Shown: one piece after another, positions 7,852-14,453 of the stretch
Position numbering within the stretch: position 1 is the first letter of the stretch
Layout: each line of letters opens with the position of its first letter
IMG/VR virus record: IMGVR_UViG_3300045999_005452
Coordinates: 1 to 20,976 of that record
DNA from: a virus
DNA: 20,976 bases
Strand: one strand, 5' to 3'
Program-made: the position numbers and the translations under genes
Notes under the pieces: model-generated
What the model was told of the DNA's origin: nothing
Databases searched by the model: none
Seen by the model: only the letters and a program-made list of their open reading frames with translations

Positions 7852-9480
7852 TTACACCGCCCATCCGATCATGCCGTCCTGTGTGGCCTTGAGTAGTTGC
7901 CGTTGTATCCCGCGAATCTCCTTCAGCTGGTCGAGCTGCTGCTGGCTCAGCGTCCCCTGCTGGTTGATGATGCTGGTGAGTGCTCCGGCACCCGCCGACG
8001 TCCGAAGATCTTGAGCCGGGCCGGCCTGCTGCACCGCCCTGTCGACGCGCGTGGCGATGTCGGACGATTTCAACTCCCCGATCAGCTCGTCAAATTTCTT
8101 GCCGGTCGCCGCTGCTGCCTCTGGCTGTGCTGCTGCCGCATTGGTCGCTGTCGCGATTGCTGCCGACCACTGCTCACGGGCTGCCGCCAGATCCGCACTG
8201 GCCCTGTCCAGTCGTGCCGCGTAGGCATCCGCTCTCGCCTGCTGGTCCGCCGCCGCCTGCTGGTCGATCTGCTGCACCTGCTGCGTGGCCATTAGATCGA
8301 TCTCGGCTCTGATCGCATCGGCATCGAGCGAGCTGTCGAGATAGGCCATGATGTCGACGATGCCGCTCGACAACCATGCCTGCGTCTCGGCCCACATCTT
8401 CCGCACACCGGAGACCGCTTGCCCGAACACGTCGAGGAATCCATTCCGCCATGCGTACCACTGATCGGAAATGGCCGCGATACCCTGAGCCCACGCCACG
8501 TCGAGCGAGGCCCAGAATACGCCAGCCGCTGCCGCCACGTCGCCAGCCGTGAGTGCTCCCGTGATGCTCGAGAGTGTATCGGAGACTGCCGAGCCCAGCC
8601 CGGCGAAGGGCTGCAGCAGCGCCCCGATCGCGTCGTAGGCGCGACCGAAACCGCTCACCAATGTCTCACCGACCAACTTGGCCAGTGTCTGTATGGCCGG
8701 CCATGTCGACATTACCATGTCGATCATCTGCGACAGGTAGGGCAGCACCGCCACTGCGATGATGTTACTCGCGTTGCGGAGCGTGGCCACCAGCCCCTGC
8801 CACTTGTCGTCGAAGGCCGCCGCCGCTGCCGCCTGCTCGCCGCTGATCGTCATGCCGAGCTTGTCAGCCTCGGCCATCAGGGCCCGGATGCCGCCGGCAC
8901 CGTCAGCCATCATCGGCACCAGATCCGCTCCGGATTTGCCCAGCAGATCCATCGCCACCGAGGCCTGCGCCGCCGGGTCCTGAATCTGACTGATGCCCTG
9001 AGCCACTGCGAGGAATCGATCCTCGACCGGCATGGCCAGCAGTTGCTCAGCGGACAGCCCGACAGAAGCCAGAGCAGCAGCCGCCGCCTTGCTGCCGCCG
9101 GCTGCCTGCGTCGTGACGTCGCCCAGCTTGCGCATGCCCTTCTCGACAGCCTCGAGATTCGCCCCAGACTGCTCTGCAGCATACCGCAGCTGGCTAAGTG
9201 CCTCAGCGCTTGCACCAGTCCGCTGTGCGATGTCGTCGATGCCCGCAGCTGCCTCGGTAAATCGCCACACTGAGGCCGCTGCCGCACTCATGCCGGAGAC
9301 GATCAGCCCGATGCCGCCTGCGACTGCAGCCGTGCCGAGTGATGCCGCGATGCCCGCCACGCCTTTGGCCGCACCTGCGAGTCGAGTCGTCAGCGTGGAT
9401 AACCCCCGCTTAAGCGGGGTGTCGTCCACGAAAATCTTAACGAAGGCTCTGGCCGCCTCGATCGCTCTACTACTCGCCAC
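7852..9480 (-). CDS. Tail tape measure protein
   Basis: A 542-residue protein that sets tail length and is ejected with the DNA. N-terminal FVKIFVDDTPLKRGL and following Ala/Gly-rich hydrophobic stretch (about 33-70) are typical, as are the SAEALSQLRYAAEQSGANLEAVEKGMRKL helix region and KSGADLVPMMADG (about 185-200), which are shared by TMP-family proteins. Residues 400-470 are a long Ala/Gln/Asp-rich helical rod. It starts with GTG at 9480, with GGAGGT five bases upstream; this overlaps the chaperone ORF. At about 0.15 nm per residue the length predicts a tail near 80 nm. There is no lytic transglycosylase or peptidase domain. Confidence 0.92.
   Translation of the reverse strand: MASSRAIEAARAFVKIFVDDTPLKRGLSTLTTRLAGAAKGVAGIAASLGTAAVAGGIGLIVSGMSAAAASVWRFTEAAAGIDDIAQRTGASAEALSQLRYAAEQSGANLEAVEKGMRKLGDVTTQAAGGSKAAAAALASVGLSAEQLLAMPVEDRFLAVAQGISQIQDPAAQASVAMDLLGKSGADLVPMMADGAGGIRALMAEADKLGMTISGEQAAAAAAFDDKWQGLVATLRNASNIIAVAVLPYLSQMIDMVMSTWPAIQTLAKLVGETLVSGFGRAYDAIGALLQPFAGLGSAVSDTLSSITGALTAGDVAAAAGVFWASLDVAWAQGIAAISDQWYAWRNGFLDVFGQAVSGVRKMWAETQAWLSSGIVDIMAYLDSSLDADAIRAEIDLMATQQVQQIDQQAAADQQARADAYAARLDRASADLAAAREQWSAAIATATNAAAAQPEAAAATGKKFDELIGELKSSDIATRVDRAVQQAGPAQDLRTSAGAGALTSIINQQGTLSQQQLDQLKEIRGIQRQLLKATQDGMIGWAV
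9404..9419. repeat. 16-bp perfect palindrome inside the tape measure gene
   Basis: CCCCGCTTAAGCGGGG, perfect about its centre, 61 to 76 bases downstream of the start codon. It codes for part of DTPLKRG, so it could be chance in a GC-rich frame. If folded, the mRNA hairpin could affect translation or RNA stability near the start. Confidence 0.4.
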
Positions 9481-9757
9481 TCAGCACCTCCGGCCCGTAT
9501 CCTGCCAACCACTGGATCTCACCGGGCGCGTGTTGCGCCATCTGAGCCAGCAGCACCTCGCGACCCGAAGGCCTGCGCCGCTCGCTGTCGCCGAAGAAAT
9601 CCTGCCACGTCCACACCCGATCAGACCGCTTTGTCCGCTGCACATTGTAGAGAGCCGCCATCAGTGACCCGAGCCGCTGAGACTCCAGCCGCTGCGACTG
9701 ATGCACAGCCCACAGAGCCTGCCTCAGTGTCAGCGGGCCGAGATCCACATGCGTCAT
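9470..9757 (-). CDS. gpT-like extension of the tail chaperone (frameshift partner)
   Basis: The ATG-started part is 95 residues (THVDLGPLTLRQALWAVH... ending VLSGE), in the -1 frame relative to the gpG-like gene. The same frame stays open upstream, and GC-ending codons already dominate from about 9810 (reading LDGIDCSGPDEWLTRLQC before the ATG), so the true product probably starts earlier, as the C-terminal half of a G-T fusion made by -1 frameshift. No Shine-Dalgarno precedes the ATG. Lambda gpT plays the same role: it recruits tape measure and tube subunits. It has Trp-rich helices (WTWQDFF). The last bases overlap the tape measure start by 11. Confidence 0.7.
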   Translation of the reverse strand: MTHVDLGPLTLRQALWAVHQSQRLESQRLGSLMAALYNVQRTKRSDRVWTWQDFFGDSERRRPSGREVLLAQMAQHAPGEIQWLAGYGPEVLSGE

Positions 9758-9771
9758 GCACTGCAGCCGTG

Positions 9772-10221
9772 TTAGCCACTCGTCGGGGCCGCTGCAGTCG
9801 ATGCCATCGAGTTGATATCGAGAGCCTCCACCGCTGCCTCGATCTGCTCGCTGATCGCCTTGCGTGCCTCCGTCTGAGCTGCCTCGACCTTTGCCAGCAG
9901 ATCCTGCAGCCCGGTTTTCATCGGGCTGCCCTTGGGGAAAAAATCGGCGAGGGCCTCCAGCAGTGCAGTCGATGCTTCCTCGTGCGTCGAGCCGTCCGCC
10001 GCCTCCATCAGTGTGGCCGACGGTACCTGCTCGATCGCTGCGAGGACCTCATAGATCAGCGAGTCATCCAGCTGGATTGCTGCGAGAAACTCACTGAGCC
10101 GCTGCGGATTGTGCGCCATCTCCAGCACATCCCACTCCGTCGAGTCGAGGATGCGCTGGCGTGCCGCGATACTGATCCGCACCGGATGCACCTTGCCGGC
10201 TGTATCACGATACTGAGCCAT
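9772..10221 (-). CDS. Tail assembly chaperone, lambda gpG-like
   Basis: A 149-residue helical, acidic protein located just ahead of the tape measure gene, the standard place of the siphovirus tail assembly chaperone G (lambda gpG is 140 aa), which coats and solubilises the tape measure during tail assembly. The ATG at 10221 has GGAGG plus GGAG upstream. The sequence has many Glu/Ala/Leu helices (EVLAAIEQVPSATLMEAADG, then LLAKVEAAQTEARKAISEQI). The gene runs out at 9772 with an Ala/Thr/Ser-rich tail, and the next ORF is in the -1 frame with open sequence reaching back far into this gene, the usual G/GT arrangement. Identification rests on position and composition rather than a motif. Confidence 0.7.
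   Translation of the reverse strand: MAQYRDTAGKVHPVRISIAARQRILDSTEWDVLEMAHNPQRLSEFLAAIQLDDSLIYEVLAAIEQVPSATLMEAADGSTHEEASTALLEALADFFPKGSPMKTGLQDLLAKVEAAQTEARKAISEQIEAAVEALDINSMASTAAAPTSG
9937..9943 (-). other. Candidate -1 slippery heptamer TTTTTTC in the gpG-like gene
   Basis: On the coding strand the zero frame reads GAT TTT TTC, so T TTT TTC matches the X XXY YYZ pattern; both Phe tRNAs would re-pair after a one-base slip. Downstream the -1 frame stays open into the T-like ORF. However, the gpG frame still looks coding after this site, and G/GT shifts usually occur close to the end of G, so this is only a candidate. Confidence 0.3.
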
Positions 10222-10366
10222 CTCCTGCTCCTCCGGTTGTGGTTGTTGCTTCTGACTGCGATTGGCCGCCCCCGACCACTGCAATCACTCTGAGCTTTAC
10301 CGTGCTGGTGGTGCCGTCTGCGTTCGTGACCTGCACCTCGTCGACTTGTCCGAGTACCACTGCCAT
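10205..10366 (-). CDS. Small 53-aa protein between tail tube and chaperone
   Basis: A 53-residue protein of unknown family: a short beta-strand-rich head (MAVVLGQVDEVQVTNADGTT) and a Thr/Ser/Gly-rich tail. A strong Shine-Dalgarno (GAGGAGG, 5-base spacer) precedes the ATG at 10366, and it lies in a place that would otherwise be an odd gap between the tube stop and the next start. Its 3' end overlaps the chaperone gene by 17 bases. An in-frame upstream extension runs under the tube gene and is ignored. It could be a tube accessory protein. Confidence 0.65.
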   Translation of the reverse strand: MAVVLGQVDEVQVTNADGTTSTVKLRVIAVVGGGQSQSEATTTTGGAGDGSVS

Positions 10367-10376
10367 GATGTCCTCC

Positions 10377-10841
10377 TCAGCTTGAGACTGTGCTGTAGTT
10401 GCTGGCGTAGCTGTTGTCCGCAGCCTTGGCGATCTCGATCGCCACCTTAACCGTGTCATTGTCGGGCCGGGTTTCATTCCACGACTTGATGCGACCCTCG
10501 ATGCGGAACACCACCTGACCGACGTCCGCGATCGCACCGCTGGCCAGTGCGTAGTGGTGCACCGTGCCGGCGACATAGGCCGACCGCATGGCCGCGTATG
10601 TCGTGCCGGGCGTGCCGCGCTTGAAGAGCATGTTTGCGCTGATGGTGTACTTCGGCTTGCCTGTGTGCTCGCTGATCTCGGAGTCGCCCCGGCAGTTGGA
10701 CTCCACCGACCGCCGCTCGCTGCTGATGCTGTCGTCGATCACCACGGGAATCTCTGTGAGTGCTCCGGCACCGCCGAGGGTGGCGGAGTAGAACAGCTTG
10801 CAATCGTCGCCGAGCACTGAACCGTCTGCTGCGTTTGGCAT
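10377..10841 (-). CDS. Tail tube (major tail) protein
   Basis: A 154-residue protein placed before the chaperone and tape measure genes, where the tail tube subunit belongs. Its content is mostly beta with one helix: VVIDDSISSERRSVESNCRGD (about 33-54) then KYTISANMLFKRGTPG and a repeat of strands ending KVAIEIAKAADNSYA, resembling siphovirus tube proteins that stack in hexameric rings. The start overlaps the upstream stop as TAATG, and its Shine-Dalgarno is inside a perfect inverted repeat, which may tune its output. The tube must be one of the most abundant late proteins. Confidence 0.75.
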   Translation of the reverse strand: MPNAADGSVLGDDCKLFYSATLGGAGALTEIPVVIDDSISSERRSVESNCRGDSEISEHTGKPKYTISANMLFKRGTPGTTYAAMRSAYVAGTVHHYALASGAIADVGQVVFRIEGRIKSWNETRPDNDTVKVAIEIAKAADNSYASNYSTVSS

Positions 10842-11380
10842 TATTGAAAGGCCCTTTCAAGGTAGTACGGAATCTTGGGTTCTACAATGTTGTAAGCCGG
10901 TCGCATGAATGGCCGGCGCTCCTCCAGCTGCTCGATCGTTGTCAGTCCGCCCGCAGCTTTGCGGACCGTTTTTTTGTACAGCTCGGGGCCGACAACGACG
11001 TACTCGTTATCGCTGCTGATCGCATAGAATAGTCGCTCCTTGAGCGGGCTCATTTGCTTGTGCAGCAGTGGTGGCTTGCCGGGTTGTGAGACCTTGTCTG
11101 GCCGCCGTGGCTTGCGTGCCGTGTAGCCCTGCTGCAGCGCAAATTGATACCACTCCTGCCGCTGACGGAATCGCTCGAGCTCCTCGGGCGTGAGCTCCGA
11201 TAACTTCTTCTGGGCCGCCCGCTTGAGTGACCTGCGAGCCACCTTGCGAATCGACCCGCCAACCACGTCGAAAAACTTCGCTTGCCGCTCCGTGATGCCG
11301 AGCTCGCTGCGGACCGTGCCGTCTGGCCGCCGCGTGAATCGCATCCTCATATTAGCTCGGAATCGAATGCTCTGGCTCAT
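10841..11380 (-). CDS. HK97 gp10 / lambda Z-like tail completion protein
   Basis: A 179-residue basic protein. Residues about 95-125 contain VSQPGKPPLLHKQ-SPLKERLFYAI, where the S-x-PG-x-PP motif followed by a leucine-rich stretch is typical of HK97 gp10-like minor tail proteins that link the tail tube to the head connector. The N-terminus is Arg-rich and the middle helix (KRAAQKKLSELTPEELERF) is charged. The ATG at 11380 overlaps the upstream stop as ATGA and has GGGG upstream. The 3' end, coding ERAFQ-stop, forms half of a perfect inverted repeat just before the tail tube start. The order terminator-gp10-tube is swapped relative to lambda Z-U-V, though still within the head-tail joining cluster. 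Confidence 0.75.
   Translation of the reverse strand: MSQSIRFRANMRMRFTRRPDGTVRSELGITERQAKFFDVVGGSIRKVARRSLKRAAQKKLSELTPEELERFRQRQEWYQFALQQGYTARKPRRPDKVSQPGKPPLLHKQMSPLKERLFYAISSDNEYVVVGPELYKKTVRKAAGGLTTIEQLEERRPFMRPAYNIVEPKIPYYLERAFQ
10844..10860 (-). promoter_or_regulatory. 17-nt inverted repeat covering the Shine-Dalgarno of the tail tube gene
   Basis: TTGAAAGG-C-CCTTTCAA: eight-base perfect arms about one central base. It spans the last codons of the gp10-like gene and ends three bases before the tube ATG at 10841 (TAATG overlap). On mRNA the AAAGGG Shine-Dalgarno is inside the stem, so translation of the upstream gene would be needed to open it. It has no U-tract and lies in an operon, so terminator function is unlikely. 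Confidence 0.55.
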
Positions 11381-11844
11381 GCTCGATTCCCCACACTGAC
11401 GGCCCACGTGGTTTCGATGACGCCTACAAAGACTTCCATCTGGTCGAGGATCTCGCCGTCGCATGTCGTCGCGATCGAGACCGATCGCCGCCGTGCTGCG
11501 ATGTTGCCGGCCAGTGTGACCTGCCGATATGTCGACGACGTCCGCAGATGATCGCAGAGGCCCTCGAGTAAATCCTCGTAGGTGTCCGATGCTGCGACTG
11601 CCTCGGCTGTGCAGCGCACCGTGAGGACGATTGCAATCGTGATGTCCTCGGAGACGTCGCCCCGGTTGCTGGTGTCCTCGACCCGTGGGCAGATGACCGT
11701 CAGGAATCCTTGACTGTCGCTCACCTCGTCGATGATGGCCGTGTAGCTCCGCCGCCTGCTGACTGTGATGCCAGCCGGCAGCGATGGGTAGGCCTGCAGC
11801 TGTGTCACCAGTGCCGCCGCCAGTGTCCGGATACGCGCTGCCAT
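11377..11844 (-). CDS. Tail terminator-like protein candidate
   Basis: A 155-residue alpha/beta protein in the place of a tail terminator or tail completion protein: between the head-tail connector and the gp10/Z-like gene. The N-terminal helix (IRTLAAALVTQLQAY) followed by beta strands and an amphipathic helix with DTYEDLLEGLCDHL near the middle, then strands to the end (MEVFVGVIETTWAVSV), resembles the fold pattern of lambda gpU-type terminators. No diagnostic motif is present, so the role comes mainly from position. The start at 11844 overlaps the upstream stop as TGATG and the stop overlaps the next start as ATGA. A longer in-frame ORF upstream lies over the previous gene and is unlikely to be translated. 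Confidence 0.6.
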   Translation of the reverse strand: MAARIRTLAAALVTQLQAYPSLPAGITVSRRRSYTAIIDEVSDSQGFLTVICPRVEDTSNRGDVSEDITIAIVLTVRCTAEAVAASDTYEDLLEGLCDHLRTSSTYRQVTLAGNIAARRRSVSIATTCDGEILDQMEVFVGVIETTWAVSVGNRA

Positions 11845-12209
11845 CAGTCGCGCTCCTTCGTGTGGATGCGGAGATATCGCCGCTCGGGGTCGTGATACTG
11901 CCAGAGCTGCGAGCTCGGGCCGAAGGGCATAACCCGGAATGTAACATCGTCCACTGTAATGGTATCGCCCCGCTGCGGAGTGACCACGGTGCCGCTTATG
12001 ATCAGATCCGCAGCGAGGACGATCCAGTCTGTCGAGCGATCCCCGACCCGAACCGCTTGGTACGTTTCGGACCGCTCCCATGTCGACTGCCCCCGCACCG
12101 CTGTCAGCTCGCAATTGTTGGCACCACGCGCGAACGTCGCCGCCTCACCCCGCACTTGGAATGATGCTGCTTGCGCTGCTCGCTGTGCTGCTTGGATTGC
12201 TGTGACCAC
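11844..12209 (-). CDS. Head-tail connector / attachment protein candidate
   Basis: About 121 residues from the GTG at 12209. The protein has an Ala/Gln-rich N-terminal helix (TAIQAAQRAAQAA), then beta-rich sequence ending WQYHDPERRYLRIHT, a pattern often seen in phage head-tail connector proteins. Its place right after the capsid gene corresponds to lambda FII. I favour GTG because GAGGT lies six bases upstream; the alternative ATG at 12278 would add 23 residues and close the gap after the capsid stop, but has no Shine-Dalgarno. If GTG is right, 12210-12283 is a short untranslated gap with nothing else I can name. The stop overlaps the next ATG (TGATG). Confidence 0.6.
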   Translation of the reverse strand: MVTAIQAAQRAAQAASFQVRGEAATFARGANNCELTAVRGQSTWERSETYQAVRVGDRSTDWIVLAADLIISGTVVTPQRGDTITVDDVTFRVMPFGPSSQLWQYHDPERRYLRIHTKERD

Positions 12210-12283
12210 GGGGAGACCTCGAAGTGAAAAGCCCACTGGCCGGCGCCCGGAGGAAACGCCGACCAGCGAGCGGGGCATGGCGA

Positions 12284-13249
12284 TCAGGTCAGCAGCGCCT
12301 CGGTGCTGCTGATGGCATCGGTGACGACGATCGGAATCCCTTCGTACTCGGTCGGTCGAGGTGCTGGCATCCCGGTCGGGCTGTAGGTTGTCCGGCTCAC
12401 CTGCAGCTGCCGCAGCGATCGGCGATTCATGCAGATATGGGTGGGCTGGTCGCTCGCCGGGAACAGAGCCAGAGCCCGTGCCAGCAGCGTATCGGTAAGG
12501 CCCTTGCCGCTGTCCTCGGTGAGGTTGGCGATGCGGGCCACAGCGTACTTCGAGCCGATCTGCACACCGAGATGGCCGCCGGCATCTCGCACCATGGCCA
12601 CCATGCTCTTCGAGTTGCTGCCGAGAACGACAGACTCGAAAATCTCGCCGACCGTGAAATTGATGTTTGGCGTGCTCAGCGACTGATCGCCGGACCCCAC
12701 CAGAGCCACCGATGCGTCGTCCGGGGTCGATCGCAGGAACCAGACCGAACTGCCTGTGGCTGCAGTCGTGCCGGCTGCGTTGATCACCAGCGCGTCTGAC
12801 GCCCCGTTGTAGTTGGCCGAGTCGGCCAAACCGAGGAAGCCGTCCGCCGATCCTCCGACCGTGCCGTTGAAGAATTGCTTCTCCAGCGTGAACAGAGCCT
12901 CACGGATCTGTCGTGCGGTCCGCTGATTCATCCAGGCTTCGGCCCCGAATCGATAGGCTCGGCAAGCCGCCGCGTCCTCGATCACCTTGGCGTCGATGTA
13001 CTTGAGATCCACCGACGTCTGCGTCGAGATGCTGGCCGTGTAATCAGCACCCGCGTTGACCGCCCGGAAGCCGATCACCGGGGCCGTGGTCTCGACATTG
13101 AACTTGTGCACCGTGCCGTTGCTCGACTGCATCGCGTGCAGTGCTCGCAGGACCGGGGCCTTATTCAGGATGTCGGTAATCTCTGCCGGGTTGACGTCGA
13201 GGCTGTTGAACCTGATCAGCTCATTCAGCGTGGAAAGTGTGTCGGCCAT
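12284..13249 (-). CDS. Major capsid protein, HK97 fold
   Basis: A 321-residue major capsid protein, similar in length to lambda gpE (341). It follows the protease/scaffold gene directly, with GAGGAG nine bases before the ATG. The N-terminal helix region, the sequence INPAEITDILN-like start (actual DVNPAEITDILN, about 18-29), a long helical region with RTARQIREALF (about 109-119) and the C-terminal EGIPIVVTDAISSTEALL fit HK97-fold coat proteins, where the end strand of the P or A domain often reads G-P-hydrophobic-D. No N-terminal delta-domain scaffold is fused, consistent with a separate Nu3-like scaffold. I saw no separate decoration protein between scaffold and capsid, unlike lambda D. Confidence 0.88.
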   Translation of the reverse strand: MADTLSTLNELIRFNSLDVNPAEITDILNKAPVLRALHAMQSSNGTVHKFNVETTAPVIGFRAVNAGADYTASISTQTSVDLKYIDAKVIEDAAACRAYRFGAEAWMNQRTARQIREALFTLEKQFFNGTVGGSADGFLGLADSANYNGASDALVINAAGTTAATGSSVWFLRSTPDDASVALVGSGDQSLSTPNINFTVGEIFESVVLGSNSKSMVAMVRDAGGHLGVQIGSKYAVARIANLTEDSGKGLTDTLLARALALFPASDQPTHICMNRRSLRQLQVSRTTYSPTGMPAPRPTEYEGIPIVVTDAISSTEALLT

Positions 13250-13262
13250 GGTCGTCTACTCC

Positions 13263-13622
13263 TCAATTCTTCTTGCTTCGGAATGCCTCGGCCAGACTGC
13301 GTGGCACCGTGCCACCAATCGCCACCGGCGTCGTCTCACCCTTGACCGCTTCGGCCATGCTGGCCGCTTGCTGCTTGAGCTGGGCCAGCTCAGCCCGCAG
13401 ATCCTGAATCGTGCCCTGCAGTGTCTGCAGATGGGCCGCCTGGGCTGCGTTGAAATCCATTCCATCGCGGAACATCCGGGCACCCTCGGCATCACCGAAG
13501 GCTGTCATAAAGGCCGCCAGATCCGGTCGCGTGGGCGCCTCCTGCACTGTCACCGGCACCTCTGCCGCTGCAGCTGCTGGCTGCTCCCCTGCCGCCGCTG
13601 GCTGCAGCGTCGCCTTGTTCAT
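13263..13622 (-). CDS. Nested scaffold protein inside the protease gene (Nu3-like)
   Basis: An in-frame internal start inside the protease gene (Met278) would give a separate 119-residue protein made only of the scaffold domain. The ATG at 13622 is preceded by AAGGA with a 9-base spacer, a plausible ribosome binding site inside coding sequence. The predicted product is Ala/Gln-rich, with a central helix and coiled coil and a basic C-terminus, as expected of a scaffold that binds capsid protein. Lambda makes Nu3 the same way from the 3' end of C. The location, immediately before the capsid gene, agrees. Expression is inferred, not shown. Confidence 0.65.
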   Translation of the reverse strand: MNKATLQPAAAGEQPAAAAAEVPVTVQEAPTRPDLAAFMTAFGDAEGARMFRDGMDFNAAQAAHLQTLQGTIQDLRAELAQLKQQAASMAEAVKGETTPVAIGGTVPRSLAEAFRSKKN

Positions 13623-14453
13623 GTCATTCTGTCCTTGCTGTGACCGGATGGCCGTGAGAACATCCTCGAGACCGCCGATCTGATCCACCAAACCGAGGCC
13701 GACAGCTTCGGCTGCCGACCACCACCGACCGTCGGATACGGCCTCCACCTGCTCGCTCGTCATGCTGCGACCGCTGGCCACGTCGGCCAGAAATCGGGCA
13801 TTCATTTCATCTACCTTGCCCTGCAAGAATGCCTGCTGGTCTGGCGTGATTTCTTCGCCCGGCGTCGCGATGCCCTTGTAGGCTCCACTGGTCAGCAGCA
13901 CCGACTTGAGGCCCGCGTCTGCGTATGCCTTCGAGTAGTCGATCACCTGCCAGTATGTGCCAATCGAGCCGACCTCTGAGTCCTTGCTGGCCCAGATGCT
14001 GCCAGCCTGCGATGCGATGCGATAGGCCATCGAGCAGCCGCAGCCGTTCACTGAGGCCACCACCAGCGTTCGCTGGGCCAGCTCATTCACGGCATCCACG
14101 ACAGCCGTGCCGCCATCGACCACACCGCCGGGGCTGTCGATCCGAAGCACCACAGCGCGGGGTGGCATCTCCAGCAGCTCCTCGAGGCCTTCGAGGATGC
14201 TGGCGTAGTTCGACCGGAACGGGCTGCTCTTGCCTTTGAACAGCGGGCCCACAATCGAGACGATCGCGATCCCGTCGTCTGTCATGCTGACTGGCGTGCT
14301 GTCTTGGAAGCCCAGCATCTCCGCCCACATGTCGTAAATGCGGTCGTCGATCCGCTCGGGGTCCATGTCGCTTCGGGGCCTGCCAGCCTTGGCCGCCATC
14401 CTGTGCTCGTAAGCCTGCAGCCACCGCATGTCGATCTGCCATCCGCGATTCAT
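13263..14453 (-). CDS. Head maturation protease, S49 / lambda protein C-like
   Basis: A 396-residue serine protease of the SppA/protein C (S49) family, which trims scaffold and head proteins during capsid maturation. Residues about 60-270 form the protease: IDSPGGVVDGG around 105-115, the nucleophile Ser141 in NGCGCSMAY, and Lys193 in TSGAYKG as general base. Residues about 278-396 are Ala/Gln-rich, then a predicted coiled coil (about 335-370) and a basic end (FRSKKN), typical of a fused scaffold as in lambda C/Nu3. The cysteines beside the catalytic serine (GCGCS) are unusual; small residues are normal there. The start overlaps the portal stop as ATGA. Confidence 0.93.
   Translation of the reverse strand: MNRGWQIDMRWLQAYEHRMAAKAGRPRSDMDPERIDDRIYDMWAEMLGFQDSTPVSMTDDGIAIVSIVGPLFKGKSSPFRSNYASILEGLEELLEMPPRAVVLRIDSPGGVVDGGTAVVDAVNELAQRTLVVASVNGCGCSMAYRIASQAGSIWASKDSEVGSIGTYWQVIDYSKAYADAGLKSVLLTSGAYKGIATPGEEITPDQQAFLQGKVDEMNARFLADVASGRSMTSEQVEAVSDGRWWSAAEAVGLGLVDQIGGLEDVLTAIRSQQGQNDMNKATLQPAAAGEQPAAAAAEVPVTVQEAPTRPDLAAFMTAFGDAEGARMFRDGMDFNAAQAAHLQTLQGTIQDLRAELAQLKQQAASMAEAVKGETTPVAIGGTVPRSLAEAFRSKKN

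Noticed and set aside
8419-9273. Long plus-strand ORF of 284 codons opposite the tape measure gene
   Set aside because: It lies entirely antisense to a confident gene; its product is His/Arg/Cys-rich, as expected from the reverse of GC-ending codons, with no recognisable domain.
9930-9937. C CCC AAG as the frameshift heptamer
   Set aside because: After a one-base slip the Lys tRNA would face CAA, so re-pairing fails; only T TTT TTC next to it fits the rule.
10844-10860. Inverted repeat as a transcription terminator
   Set aside because: There is no U-tract after the stem, the loop is minimal, and the operon clearly continues; a translation-coupling role fits better.
11381-12114. Extended N-termini of the tail terminator and gp10-like ORFs (upstream in-frame starts)
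   Set aside because: The extensions lie under the previous genes in poor coding frames; the chosen starts have TGATG or ATGA overlaps.
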